Source: Candidatus Uhrbacteria bacterium (lineage in GTDB: Bacteria; Patescibacteriota; Patescibacteriia; 2-12-FULL-60-25). Taken from it: a DNA stretch of 16,243 bases. Shown here in pieces: positions 1-5,496 of this stretch. Positions within the stretch are counted from its first letter, which is position 1. Each line of letters begins with the position of its first letter. The stretch spans positions 1-16,243 of the forward strand of contig CAIKNB010000133.1 of assembly GCA_903828685.1 (NCBI GenBank). The letters run 5' to 3'. A program made the position numbers and the translations under genes. The notes beneath the pieces are model-generated. The model had not been told where the DNA came from, ran no database searches, and worked only from the letters and a program-made list of their open reading frames with translations.

Positions 1-6
1 ATAGTG

Positions 7-189
7 TTAGGCCATTAGGCTCTTGAATGTCTTAACGTATCTTTGTGAAACGGAGATGTCGCGGCGTTTGGCGCGCGTGACCTTGCCGGATTCACGGCTG
101 TTAAAATGATCCTGTCCGCCCTTGCGTTTGAGGAGCTTGCCGGTCTTGGTGACCTTGATGCGCTTGGAGATGGTTTTGCGGGTCTTCAT
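7..189 (-). CDS. rpmI: 50S ribosomal protein bL35
   Basis: A 60-residue, very basic protein that fits bL35 of the large ribosomal subunit. It starts MKTRKTISKRIKVTKTGK and contains the family pattern K-x-x-GK-x-x-(K)R-x-x-x-x-H (KLLKRKGGQDHFN), followed by KSRK/R-type basic runs. Its length is normal for the family (about 60-66). It lies 15 bases downstream of infC on the same strand, the usual infC-rpmI(-rplT) order; rplT would lie beyond the window edge. The sequence before the ATG (ACTCACTCACCT) has no Shine-Dalgarno motif, so translation probably depends on coupling to infC or on an SD-independent mode. Confidence 0.93.
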   Translation of the reverse strand: MKTRKTISKRIKVTKTGKLLKRKGGQDHFNSRESGKVTRAKRRDISVSQRYVKTFKSLMA

Positions 190-204
190 AGGTGAGTGAG
201 TAAA

Positions 205-759
205 TTATGATTTCCGTCCCACGATCGTCGAGACGTTGCCGCCCTGGCGCGTAATGGGCTGTTCGGTGAAGAGTTCGTACTGCTCGGTGATGCCTTTGAG
301 GAATTCGTTGATGCGTTCCGCGGCCAGTTCGCCGTGTGCTTTTTCGCGGCCACGCAGCATGATTTCTATCTTGAGCTTGTGTCCTTCCTCCAAAAAGTCC
401 AGGGCCTGCTTTTTGCGTACATCGAGGTCATGCTGGCCGATCTTGACCGAGAGGCGGATGCCTTTGACTTCGACTTTTTTGGCGTGCGCTTTTTGTGCGC
501 GCTGTTCCTTGGCTTTCTGGTATTTGAACGTGCCGTAGTTGAGGAGCTTGCACACCGGCGGGTTGTCTTTGGGTGAGACTTCCACCAGGTCCAGTTCGCG
601 TTCGCGCGCCAGTTGGACGGCGTCGTACGTCTTCATGATGCCCAGGAAGTTACCCTGGTCGTCGATGACCTTAACTTCGGGTACTCGAATATGCTCGTTG
701 GCGCGATACTCGAGCATGGTCGGCTTTTGGAAGGTTTTTCTGCGGTAGTGGATTCTCAT
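205..759 (-). CDS. infC: Translation initiation factor IF-3
   Basis: A 184-residue IF-3, which binds the 30S subunit and checks start-codon and initiator tRNA pairing. The N-terminal domain (about 16-80) has the conserved run from YRANEHIRVPEV through LDLVEVSPKDNPPVCKLLNYG. A basic helical linker (about 80-100, KAKEQRAQKAHAKKVE) leads to the C-terminal domain with IRLSVKIGQHDLDVRKKQALDFL and the IMLRGREKAH motif. The chosen ATG gives a basic N-terminal extension (MRIHYRRK). A second Met at residue 15 is possible, but the extension resembles other CPR IF-3 proteins. The start is ATG, not the AUU used for autoregulation in E. coli. No SD is visible, and a perfect 6-bp hairpin sits just upstream (769-784). 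It follows ssrA by 60 bases on the same strand and probably belongs to one smpB-ssrA-infC-rpmI unit. Confidence 0.95.
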   Translation of the reverse strand: MRIHYRRKTFQKPTMLEYRANEHIRVPEVKVIDDQGNFLGIMKTYDAVQLARERELDLVEVSPKDNPPVCKLLNYGTFKYQKAKEQRAQKAHAKKVEVKGIRLSVKIGQHDLDVRKKQALDFLEEGHKLKIEIMLRGREKAHGELAAERINEFLKGITEQYELFTEQPITRQGGNVSTIVGRKS

Positions 760-768
760 TTGCGTTCA

Positions 769-784
769 GTGATCGTTTGATCAC
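769..784 (-). promoter_or_regulatory. Perfect hairpin before infC
   Basis: GTGATC and GATCAC form a perfect 6-bp stem with a four-base AAAC loop, ending 9 bases before the infC ATG. No T-run follows, so it is not a normal intrinsic terminator. It could be a processing or translation-control structure between the tmRNA 3' end and infC, but the function is inference. Confidence 0.4.
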
Positions 785-819
785 GCGTCGTGGCGCAACT
801 TGCGTTTCGGCACGGCGCT

Positions 820-1219
820 TGGTGGAGATGGAGGGAGTCGCACCCTCGTCCGGACGAGTCGATCACAACTTTCGTTCACAAGCTTGGTCCGCTCAGAAGT
901 TTTCGTTCCACGAGGTTAAACGGACGAGACGCGTGGACTTATGCGTTCGCCAGTGTCATTCATGCCGGAACGCATACGGCATGAACCAAGCTCGAAGTAT
1001 GACGCTCTTTCCTATCCTGTCGAGCGGCAGAAAGGGGGAGCGGGCACAGACCCTTAGGCGAGTGCCATAACAGGTGAGGGCATGCTGAACGCCGAAGCGA
1101 GAGCACTCTTCACCTTGGAGATAACATTGGCAGTTATTTCACTTTGGAACGGTTTAACGAGTCATTCCGGCTCGGCTTGCAGGTTGTAAGGGATTTCGCC
1201 GTCGAAACTCGTCATCCCC
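820..1219 (-). ncRNA. ssrA: tmRNA (transfer-messenger RNA)
   Basis: One-piece tmRNA of 400 nt, which rescues stalled ribosomes by alanyl-tRNA mimicry and tagging. The 5' end GGGGATGACGAGTTTCGACGG matches the conserved tmRNA opening and is followed by the GCAAGCCGAG element. The 3' end (CATCTCC-A-CCA, CCA encoded) pairs with GGGGATG to give a 7-bp acceptor stem with one G-U wobble. The T arm is GAGGG / CCCTC closing a 7-base loop TGCGACT, which has G where the usual TTCGANT loop has the second T. The resume site AAATAACT|GCC resembles the E. coli AATAGTC|GCA context. The tag frame is listed separately. The gene abuts the smpB stop codon with no spacer. Open frames on either strand here are shadows of this RNA. 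Pseudoknots were not resolved by eye. Confidence 0.95.
1054..1131 (-). other. tmRNA-encoded proteolysis tag
   Basis: Reading from the resume codon GCC gives 25 codons and a TAA. The tag begins ANVISKVKSALA, continues SAFSMPSP and ends VMALA. The AN start and the small hydrophobic ALA end are typical of SsrA tags recognised by ClpXP-type proteases. At 25 residues it is much longer than the common 10-15-residue tags (E. coli AANDENYALAA), though Mycoplasma tags are of similar length. The resume point is inferred from its context and could be off by a codon. Confidence 0.8.
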
Positions 1220-1690
1220 CTATTCTACGTCCTCTCCGCGCAAAACGCGGCGGACTTGGCGATCCAGATCGCGGTCTTTCAGTTTTTCCCGTTTGTCATG
1301 GGCTTTGCGTCCGCGACATAAGGCGAAAGACAGTTTGATCTGATGGCCCGCAGGATACAATGAAAACGGCACTAGTGTCAAGCCTTTGACCGAGGTTTTT
1401 CCGGCTAAGTTAAGCAATTCTTTCTTATGGATGAGCACCTTGCGGCTGCGTTCCGCATCTCCGACCTGGACTTTTCCGGCTTTGGAATAGGGCTTAATAT
1501 GCGCTCCCATGAGCCAAAGTTCGCTATGCGAGATGGTCAAATACGACCCATCTATCTTGGCGCCACCTTCGCGGATGGATTTGACTTCGCCTCCGGTCAA
1601 CGCCAAACCGCCCTGGTATTTCTCCAGGATCATGTAGTCGAATCCGGCTTTGCGGTTCTCGGTAAAGACTTTGGGCGCTTCTTTCTTCAC
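1220..1690 (-). CDS. smpB: SsrA-binding protein SmpB
   Basis: A 156-residue SmpB, the obligate partner that binds the tRNA-like domain of tmRNA and delivers it to stalled ribosomes. Family signatures include FTENRKAGFDYMI near the N-terminus, LTGGEVKSIREGGAKIDGSY, HIKPYS, the KVLIHKKELLNLAGKTSVKG segment, LTLVPFSLY, and the basic tail GRKAHDKREKLKDRD. A GTG start is chosen (VKKEAPKVF) because the protein then has normal SmpB length and the family homology begins just after it. A longer frame upstream has no SmpB similarity and would run through the divergent gene's promoter and start. A promoter TTGTCA-17-TATCCT ends 6 bases before this GTG, so the message may be leaderless. The TAG stop directly abuts mature ssrA. 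Confidence 0.92.
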   Translation of the reverse strand: MKKEAPKVFTENRKAGFDYMILEKYQGGLALTGGEVKSIREGGAKIDGSYLTISHSELWLMGAHIKPYSKAGKVQVGDAERSRKVLIHKKELLNLAGKTSVKGLTLVPFSLYPAGHQIKLSFALCRGRKAHDKREKLKDRDLDRQVRRVLRGEDVE

Positions 1691-1696
1691 GCCGTC

Positions 1697-1725
1697 AGGA
1701 TACGCGAGGTAAAAAGGGTTGACAA
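1697..1725 (-). promoter_or_regulatory. Promoter of smpB (probably leaderless)
   Basis: The minus strand reads TTGTCA (1725-1720), a 17-base spacer, then TATCCT (1702-1697). The -10 box ends 6 bases before the GTG of smpB, so a start site 6-8 bases downstream would fall on or next to the start codon. Its -35 box overlaps that of the divergent plus-strand promoter. Confidence 0.65.
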
Positions 1726-1747
1726 ATCGAACAAATTGAGATATAAA
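1719..1747 (+). promoter_or_regulatory. Sigma70-type promoter of the gene at 1785
   Basis: TTGACA (1719-1724), 17-base spacer, TATAAA (1742-1747). This is a near-consensus housekeeping promoter giving a leader of about 30 bases. The -35 hexamer sits inside TTGACAA, whose complement TTGTCAA serves smpB. Confidence 0.85.
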
Positions 1748-1770
1748 TTTTAGTTCATTTTCAACCGAAG

Positions 1771-1776
1771 AAGGAG
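1771..1776 (+). promoter_or_regulatory. Ribosome binding site AAGGAG
   Basis: AAGGAG, 8 bases before the ATG at 1785. It fixes the start. It is notable because the flanking core genes have no such site. Confidence 0.85.
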
Positions 1777-1784
1777 AATTCAGC

Positions 1785-2456
1785 ATGAAGAAGACCTGTA
1801 CGGCAATTAGAGTGTGGTACGGAAACGGCGGTTTGAGCTTGCATTTTTGGGTCTCGAAAATCATGAAGCGGTTCATCAGCCTCTTCGAGGCGGCTGGCAT
1901 CAGTACTGTGCAAATGCGCGAAAGCGGCGTCCTGATTTACGACAATAACGAAGCCATTGAGTTGACGGTGGATTTGAAGCAGGACTCTCGTAAGGCGGGT
2001 ATCGGTGGCTTCTGTTTGAAGGTGCAGTCCTTGATCTATGCGAATCAGTATGGTGCCGATTTGGCCAGAGTTAGTTTCAGCATCCATAACAACTTGCTCT
2101 TGGAAGGATGCCCAGCTACTTCGGATGTGATGTTATATCCGCGAGGGATGTTGCTGATTAATTTCGAAACCAATTTCGGTGGTGTTGCGGAAGTGGGTTG
2201 GTACGCCGATCAGTTGAGGGATGACTTCGGGGACGTTATGCAACGAGCTTCATGTGATATGACGGAAAAAGGTGAGGGATTCAGAATTCGTCGAATGTCT
2301 GCTGATAGTGCATGGAAACTAATCCGGGCCGCAGTCAAGCGGGCGGTCAAAATCACGCGCGATCAAGTTGATGAACAAACTGTTCCGTTGCTCACCAAAC
2401 CGCGAGTCAAAACACGCGCCCAGTATCAGCTCACAGAACCTCTGAAAGTCCAATAA
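1785..2456 (+). CDS. Unknown soluble protein, single-gene unit
   Basis: A 223-residue protein that I do not recognise. It begins MKKTCTAIRVWYGNGG and has no clear signal peptide or membrane segment. The N-terminal two-thirds alternate short hydrophobic and polar stretches, suggesting a mixed alpha/beta fold (SGVLIYDNNEAIELTVDLKQ, GMLLINFETNFGG). The C-terminal part is basic and helical (SAWKLIRAAVKRAVKITRDQV) and could bind nucleic acid, which is speculation. The ATG is supported by AAGGAG 8 bases upstream. The gene has its own near-consensus promoter (1719-1747) and terminator (2489-2524), making a self-contained unit. Its base composition looks more AT-rich than neighbouring genes, and the SD use differs from the flanking core genes. 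Both fit a later acquisition. Confidence 0.85.
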   Translation: MKKTCTAIRVWYGNGGLSLHFWVSKIMKRFISLFEAAGISTVQMRESGVLIYDNNEAIELTVDLKQDSRKAGIGGFCLKVQSLIYANQYGADLARVSFSIHNNLLLEGCPATSDVMLYPRGMLLINFETNFGGVAEVGWYADQLRDDFGDVMQRASCDMTEKGEGFRIRRMSADSAWKLIRAAVKRAVKITRDQVDEQTVPLLTKPRVKTRAQYQLTEPLKVQ

Positions 2457-2488
2457 CTCCAGCGCTAATAGTCTGTGCCGCAAAACTC

Positions 2489-2524
2489 ACCGCCCTCGAT
2501 ACTTCGTCGCTGGGCGGTTTTCTT
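2489..2524 (+). terminator. Intrinsic terminator of the 1785 gene
   Basis: ACCGCCC (2489-2495) pairs perfectly with GGGCGGT (2512-2518), with a 16-base loop that can pair further (CGA/TCG). It is followed by TTTTCTT. Confidence 0.75.
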
Positions 2525-2527
2525 AAT

Positions 2528-2561
2528 AAAAAAATTCCATCCCGGTGTTACGCCGGGATGG
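2528..2561 (-). terminator. Distal terminator of the ferritin-like operon
   Basis: On the minus strand an 11-bp stem (CCATCCCGGCG / the complementary arm, one wobble, TAA loop; 2537-2561) is followed by AA and seven T. This is a textbook intrinsic terminator and the second of two in tandem after the minus-strand gene ending at 2622. Confidence 0.85.
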
Positions 2562-2586
2562 GGGGCTTCAACTTTGGATCATAAAA

Positions 2587-2606
2587 GGCGGCTCCATGGG
2601 GCCGCC
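2587..2606 (-). terminator. Proximal terminator of the ferritin-like operon
   Basis: GGCGGC and GCCGCC form a 6-bp stem with an 8-base loop. On the minus strand it is followed by TTTTAT. It lies 15 bases after the stop codon at 2622. Confidence 0.65.
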
Positions 2607-2621
2607 CTCTAATCTCGTTGA

Positions 2622-2897
2622 TTACATCTCGTCGACTTCTTTTTTCCCTTTGGCTAATTCACGCTGCTGTTCTTTGTCTAACTCCAGGAGCAACGCTTGG
2701 AATTCGCCGACATGCGTTTTTTCTTCGCGCGCGATTTCGGCCAGGACTTTCTTGATCTTGGGGAGTTTGGCTTTGGCTGCGAACTGGTAGTACAGGCTGA
2801 TGGCGTCGAGCTCGGCGATTATGCCGGCGCGTAAGATTGCGCGGTCGATTTCCGCAGCTGGGACTTTGTCCAAGTCGATGGGCAGGGATGACATCAT
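2622..2897 (-). CDS. EncFtn-like two-helix ferritin-like protein
   Basis: A 91-residue half-ferritin. Its layout fits the encapsulated-ferritin (EncFtn) type, in which two copies of a two-helix hairpin dimerise to build one ferroxidase centre. Helix 1 (about 16-43) carries E29 and Y36 in AELDAISLYYQFA. Helix 2 (about 46-73) carries E59 and H62 in EIAREEKTHVGEF. The spacing E-x6-Y and E-x29-E-x2-H equals, as I remember it, that of the R. rubrum EncFtn metal site (E32, Y39, E62, H65). The expected role is iron oxidation or storage. No encapsulin shell gene is in this window, and the C-terminus (GKKEVDEM) is not an obvious encapsulin targeting peptide. It lies 20 bases after the CBU_0592-type gene and shares its promoter. 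No SD is visible; Met1 and Met2 are both possible starts. A rubrerythrin-like half-domain of another kind is the main alternative. Confidence 0.8.
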   Translation of the reverse strand: MMSSLPIDLDKVPAAEIDRAILRAGIIAELDAISLYYQFAAKAKLPKIKKVLAEIAREEKTHVGEFQALLLELDKEQQRELAKGKKEVDEM

Positions 2898-2917
2898 ATA
2901 AAGAAATTAGTTATTGA

Positions 2918-3220
2918 TTAACGTTGGATGATGATTCTAAGCAAAGTTACGATGGCAATGGCGGTCCAGCACAGATTCAGGATCGTGGCTTGGTAAGCTT
3001 TGCGCGGTAAGCTGGACATGATGATGCCGAGCGCGCCAAAAAGATTCAAACCTTGATACAATGGCCCGTTGAAGATGATGAGCCCGAAGCTCGCCGTGGC
3101 ATAGGCTGCCAGGATGGAGAACGTACCCAGCCAACCGAGCATGTCCACCACGTCACGCGGTGCGCAGACTTCGCCCACGCACAACTGATCGGACGGTTTC
3201 TTTTTTGGCTGACGCTTCAT
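2918..3220 (-). CDS. CBU_0592-like small membrane protein
   Basis: A 100-residue membrane protein. After a basic cytoplasmic N-terminus (MKRQPKKKPSDQ) and a CVGEVC segment come three likely transmembrane helices: LGWLGTFSILAAYATASFGL, LYQGLNLFGALGIIMSSL and ATILNLCWTAIAIVTLLRI. The pattern W-x-G-x-x-x-x-x-AY, then Y-x-x-x-N-x-x-GA, then K-A-Y and N-x-x-W is that of the CBU_0592 domain, whose function is unknown. The start at MKR is preferred over an upstream in-frame Met because an extended -10 (TGGTACAAT) lies between the two, ending 11 bases before this ATG. It is the first gene of a two-gene unit with the ferritin-like gene. Confidence 0.8.
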   Translation of the reverse strand: MKRQPKKKPSDQLCVGEVCAPRDVVDMLGWLGTFSILAAYATASFGLIIFNGPLYQGLNLFGALGIIMSSLPRKAYQATILNLCWTAIAIVTLLRIIIQR

Positions 3221-3231
3221 ACTGTTGCGGT

Positions 3232-3240
3232 ATTGTACCA
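3232..3240 (-). promoter_or_regulatory. Extended -10 promoter of the CBU_0592/ferritin unit
   Basis: The minus strand reads TGG-TACAAT, an extended -10 box, ending 11 bases before the ATG at 3220. This gives a leader of about 5 bases. No clear -35 box is seen, as is common with extended -10 promoters. It overlaps the -35 of the divergent transporter promoter. Confidence 0.6.
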
Positions 3241-3261
3241 TTATTGCGGCCACAGTATCCT
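3233..3261 (+). promoter_or_regulatory. Promoter of the transporter-led operon
   Basis: TTGTAC (3233-3238), 17-base spacer, TATCCT (3256-3261). The predicted start site near 3268 is about 6 bases before the ATG at 3274. The -35 overlaps the -10 of the minus-strand promoter, so the two polymerases should exclude each other. Confidence 0.55.
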
Positions 3262-3273
3262 ATGATTCAAATT

Positions 3274-4311
3274 ATGGAATCGCACAGCGGCAAGATCAGT
3301 CTGGACACCTGGTCCATCATCAAAGTCATTCTTATTGTCTTAGCCTTTGTCTTCCTATATTACGTCCGCGACATCATCGCGCTGGTCTTTGCGGCTTTGT
3401 TCCTGGCGGCGCTCATGAACCCGGCCGCGGAATTTTTTTCGCGCCGCCGCATCCCCAAAGGCATAACCGTGATCGCCCTGTATCTGCTGCTGCTGGCGTT
3501 GGCGTTGGTCTCGGCCAGCTTATTCATCCCGTTGCTCATCGATCAGAGCTCCAATCTCGTGGTCACGCTGCGCGAGTCGTGGCAGACCTTGTCCGGCGGC
3601 GTGCACTGGTTGCAGGACCTCTCCAACCGTTACGGCTTGGGCGACAACCTGCAAGCGAGTTTGCAGCAGCTGCAGGTCCAACTCACAGGCATGGCCGGAA
3701 GTTTAGTCGGCACGCTGACCAACATCGCATCGGGCTTGGTCGGTGTGCTCGTGGTGTTCATCATGGCATATTACATGGTGGTGCAGGAAAAGGATGCACG
3801 CCGCGCGCTGCAGAATTTTTTGCCTGACGAATATCAGGAAGTCGTTTCCACCATCCTCAAGCGCGTGGAGGAAAAAATCGGACGCTGGCTCTTGGGCCAG
3901 CTGGCGCTGTGCTTGATCATCGGCGTCATGTATTACATCGGATTTCTGCTGCTCGGCACCAAGGCCGCATTCGTACTGGCCGTTTGGGGCGGTTTCACGG
4001 AATTCATTCCGTATTTGGGACCGATTCTTGGTGCCATCCCTCCTATCCTATTGGCCTTCACCGATTCGCCGCTGAAGGCGCTGCTGACGCTTGTCATAAT
4101 GGTTGTGATTCAGCAGAGCGAGGGCCACATCATCGTGCCCAAGGTGATGCAAAAAGCCGTGGGCTTGAATCCGCTCATCAGCATCCTCGCTTTGATCATG
4201 GGTGCAAAATTTTTCGGTCTTGTGGGCGCGCTTATGGCGATTCCCGTAGCCACGGCCGTTGCCACTACGCTGACCGAACTTTATCGCTGGCGCAAACAAG
4301 CGCGCGCTTGA
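3274..4311 (+). CDS. AI-2E family transporter (PerM-like)
   Basis: A 345-residue inner-membrane protein of the AI-2E/UPF0118 family (PF01594). Two N-terminal hydrophobic segments (WSIIKVILIVLAFVFLYYV and DIIALVFAALFLAALMNP) are followed by another pair, a soluble loop (about 105-155), and the family hallmark region GGFTEFIPYLGPILGAIPP (about 245-265). Then come QQSEGHIIVPKVMQKAVGLNPL and the terminal GxxFFGLVGALMAIPVA. Members have been linked to export of autoinducer-2, sodium/proton exchange or peptidoglycan-related roles, so the substrate cannot be named. The ATG at 3274 is chosen because the likely -10 ends at 3261; the in-frame ATG at 3262 would lie upstream of the predicted transcript start. 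No SD is present. It heads a tight plus-strand run to 8105. Confidence 0.92.
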   Translation: MESHSGKISLDTWSIIKVILIVLAFVFLYYVRDIIALVFAALFLAALMNPAAEFFSRRRIPKGITVIALYLLLLALALVSASLFIPLLIDQSSNLVVTLRESWQTLSGGVHWLQDLSNRYGLGDNLQASLQQLQVQLTGMAGSLVGTLTNIASGLVGVLVVFIMAYYMVVQEKDARRALQNFLPDEYQEVVSTILKRVEEKIGRWLLGQLALCLIIGVMYYIGFLLLGTKAAFVLAVWGGFTEFIPYLGPILGAIPPILLAFTDSPLKALLTLVIMVVIQQSEGHIIVPKVMQKAVGLNPLISILALIMGAKFFGLVGALMAIPVATAVATTLTELYRWRKQARA

Positions 4312-4321
4312 AGCAACCGAT

Positions 4322-4696
4322 ATGGACTGGCGCAAACTCAAAATCTCCCAACTCATCGGCTTGCTGGTTGCGGCCACGCTGTGCGCTGCTTGCGTCATTT
4401 TTTTATGTTTTGCGCGCTTGCCTCAAGCCAGGCAAATGCCCGCACCTGTGGTCCAGGCCGACATGGCCAAACTGCACGCGCAATGGAAAGACGCCGTGCT
4501 CCAAGCCACGAGCAAGCTCAACGCCGATTCCGTTCCTGCGGATATCACGCAAGCTTATGATGCGATCGTAGCGCTGCGCGTGGCCGCGAATGATCGCGAT
4601 GCGGATTTGCGCATCGTGATGGCACTGCTTGCCATGCAGCACGGCCAAAGCGGCTCGTATGCCGCCCTGCAGCAGGCGCTGACCCAAATAAAATAA
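4322..4696 (+). CDS. Small single-pass membrane protein, unknown
   Basis: A 124-residue protein without a recognised family. A short basic N-terminus (MDWRKLKISQ) precedes one transmembrane helix (LIGLLVAATLCAACVIFLCFA, about 11-31). The rest is a roughly 90-residue helical, Ala-rich extracytoplasmic region (QADMAKLHAQWKDAVLQATS, then DADLRIVMALLAMQHGQSGS). It lies 10 bases after the transporter gene and 7 bases before the next gene, so co-expression is likely. No SD precedes the ATG. Confidence 0.75.
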   Translation: MDWRKLKISQLIGLLVAATLCAACVIFLCFARLPQARQMPAPVVQADMAKLHAQWKDAVLQATSKLNADSVPADITQAYDAIVALRVAANDRDADLRIVMALLAMQHGQSGSYAALQQALTQIK

Positions 4697-4703
4697 TCCG
4701 ACC

Positions 4704-5447
4704 ATGAAACAGATTCCGGCCACACAAGTTCCGTCTGCTGTACCACGAGCCACGCCGCCGCCGCGCGCGCCGCGGCCGGATTTGTCCGAGCCTCCGCGGC
4801 GCATCAAACCCAAACTGGGCCACAACATCTTGGACTGCTTTACGCTCGCGCTCGCTGTCTTTTTGTTGGTCTGCGTCAGCGGATTGTATTTCGTCGCCAA
4901 AAGCGGCGTCGTGGAATTGCCGTTTTTTTCCCGCGTCTACCAAGGACCTTCGCCCACGCGTTTGGTCTATGCCAAGCGCCAGACTCTGGATGAGATCAAA
5001 CAGGATATGGCGGCACGTCTGGCCCAACAGATGGCGGCAAAAAAATATCCGCCTTACACCTTGCGTCTCACCGAGCAGGAGTTGAGCGGTTTTTTGCAGC
5101 AAGGCTTGGACACGGCATTCGCCAATACCGATTGGAAAGAGTCCGCCGCCCAGTTAGCGATCCGCCAAAACGATTTGGAAGTTTCGGGCGAGCTGCATTA
5201 CGGGATCTTCAAGTTCGATCTGCTTATCCGCTTCGTGCCGCAGCTGCATCCTGAAGGCGTAACGTTCGCGCCCGTCGCTTTTCAGCTCGGAGACTATGCG
5301 CTGCCTCCGGCCACGGCGTATCGCTTGCTGGGCTATCTGTTTTCGCGCGACCTGGGCGCCTGGCAGCTGTCTTACGGCGACATGCGCCCCGACGCCATCA
5401 GCCTGCATGACGGCTATCTGACTTTGGATATCACGCCCGTCGAATGA
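4704..5447 (+). CDS. Anchored extracytoplasmic protein, unknown
   Basis: A 247-residue protein with a Pro/Arg-rich cytoplasmic tail (about 1-40, PRATPPPRAPRP), one transmembrane helix (about 44-66) and an extracytoplasmic domain. That domain has a long helix (ADEIKQDMAARLAQQMAAKK-like region, about 93-113), then LTEQELSGFLQQGL and beta-rich segments (LEVSGELHYGIFKFDLLIRF; GVTFAPVAFQLGDYALPPATAYRLLGYLF). The layout of one anchor, an L-T-x-x-E-L-x-x-x-L helix and a strand-rich domain is reminiscent of YpmS/DUF2140 or LmeA-like lipid-binding proteins. The similarity is too weak to name it. It sits in the envelope operon between two small membrane proteins. Confidence 0.75.
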   Translation: MKQIPATQVPSAVPRATPPPRAPRPDLSEPPRRIKPKLGHNILDCFTLALAVFLLVCVSGLYFVAKSGVVELPFFSRVYQGPSPTRLVYAKRQTLDEIKQDMAARLAQQMAAKKYPPYTLRLTEQELSGFLQQGLDTAFANTDWKESAAQLAIRQNDLEVSGELHYGIFKFDLLIRFVPQLHPEGVTFAPVAFQLGDYALPPATAYRLLGYLFSRDLGAWQLSYGDMRPDAISLHDGYLTLDITPVE

Positions 5448-5496
5448 ATGCTTGGTGGCCAAAGTTTGCGCGTATGCTAAGCTCGATTATCATCGC

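Noticed and set aside
777..1070. Open frames of 60-100 codons on the plus strand across 777-1338
   Set aside because: They lie antisense to tmRNA and smpB, have no SD or family similarity, and the RNA gene explains the region.
1691..1900. Upstream extension of smpB to an ATG at 1900
   Set aside because: The extra 70 residues have no SmpB similarity and would be antisense to the promoter and start of the 1785 gene; the GTG at 1690 gives normal family length.
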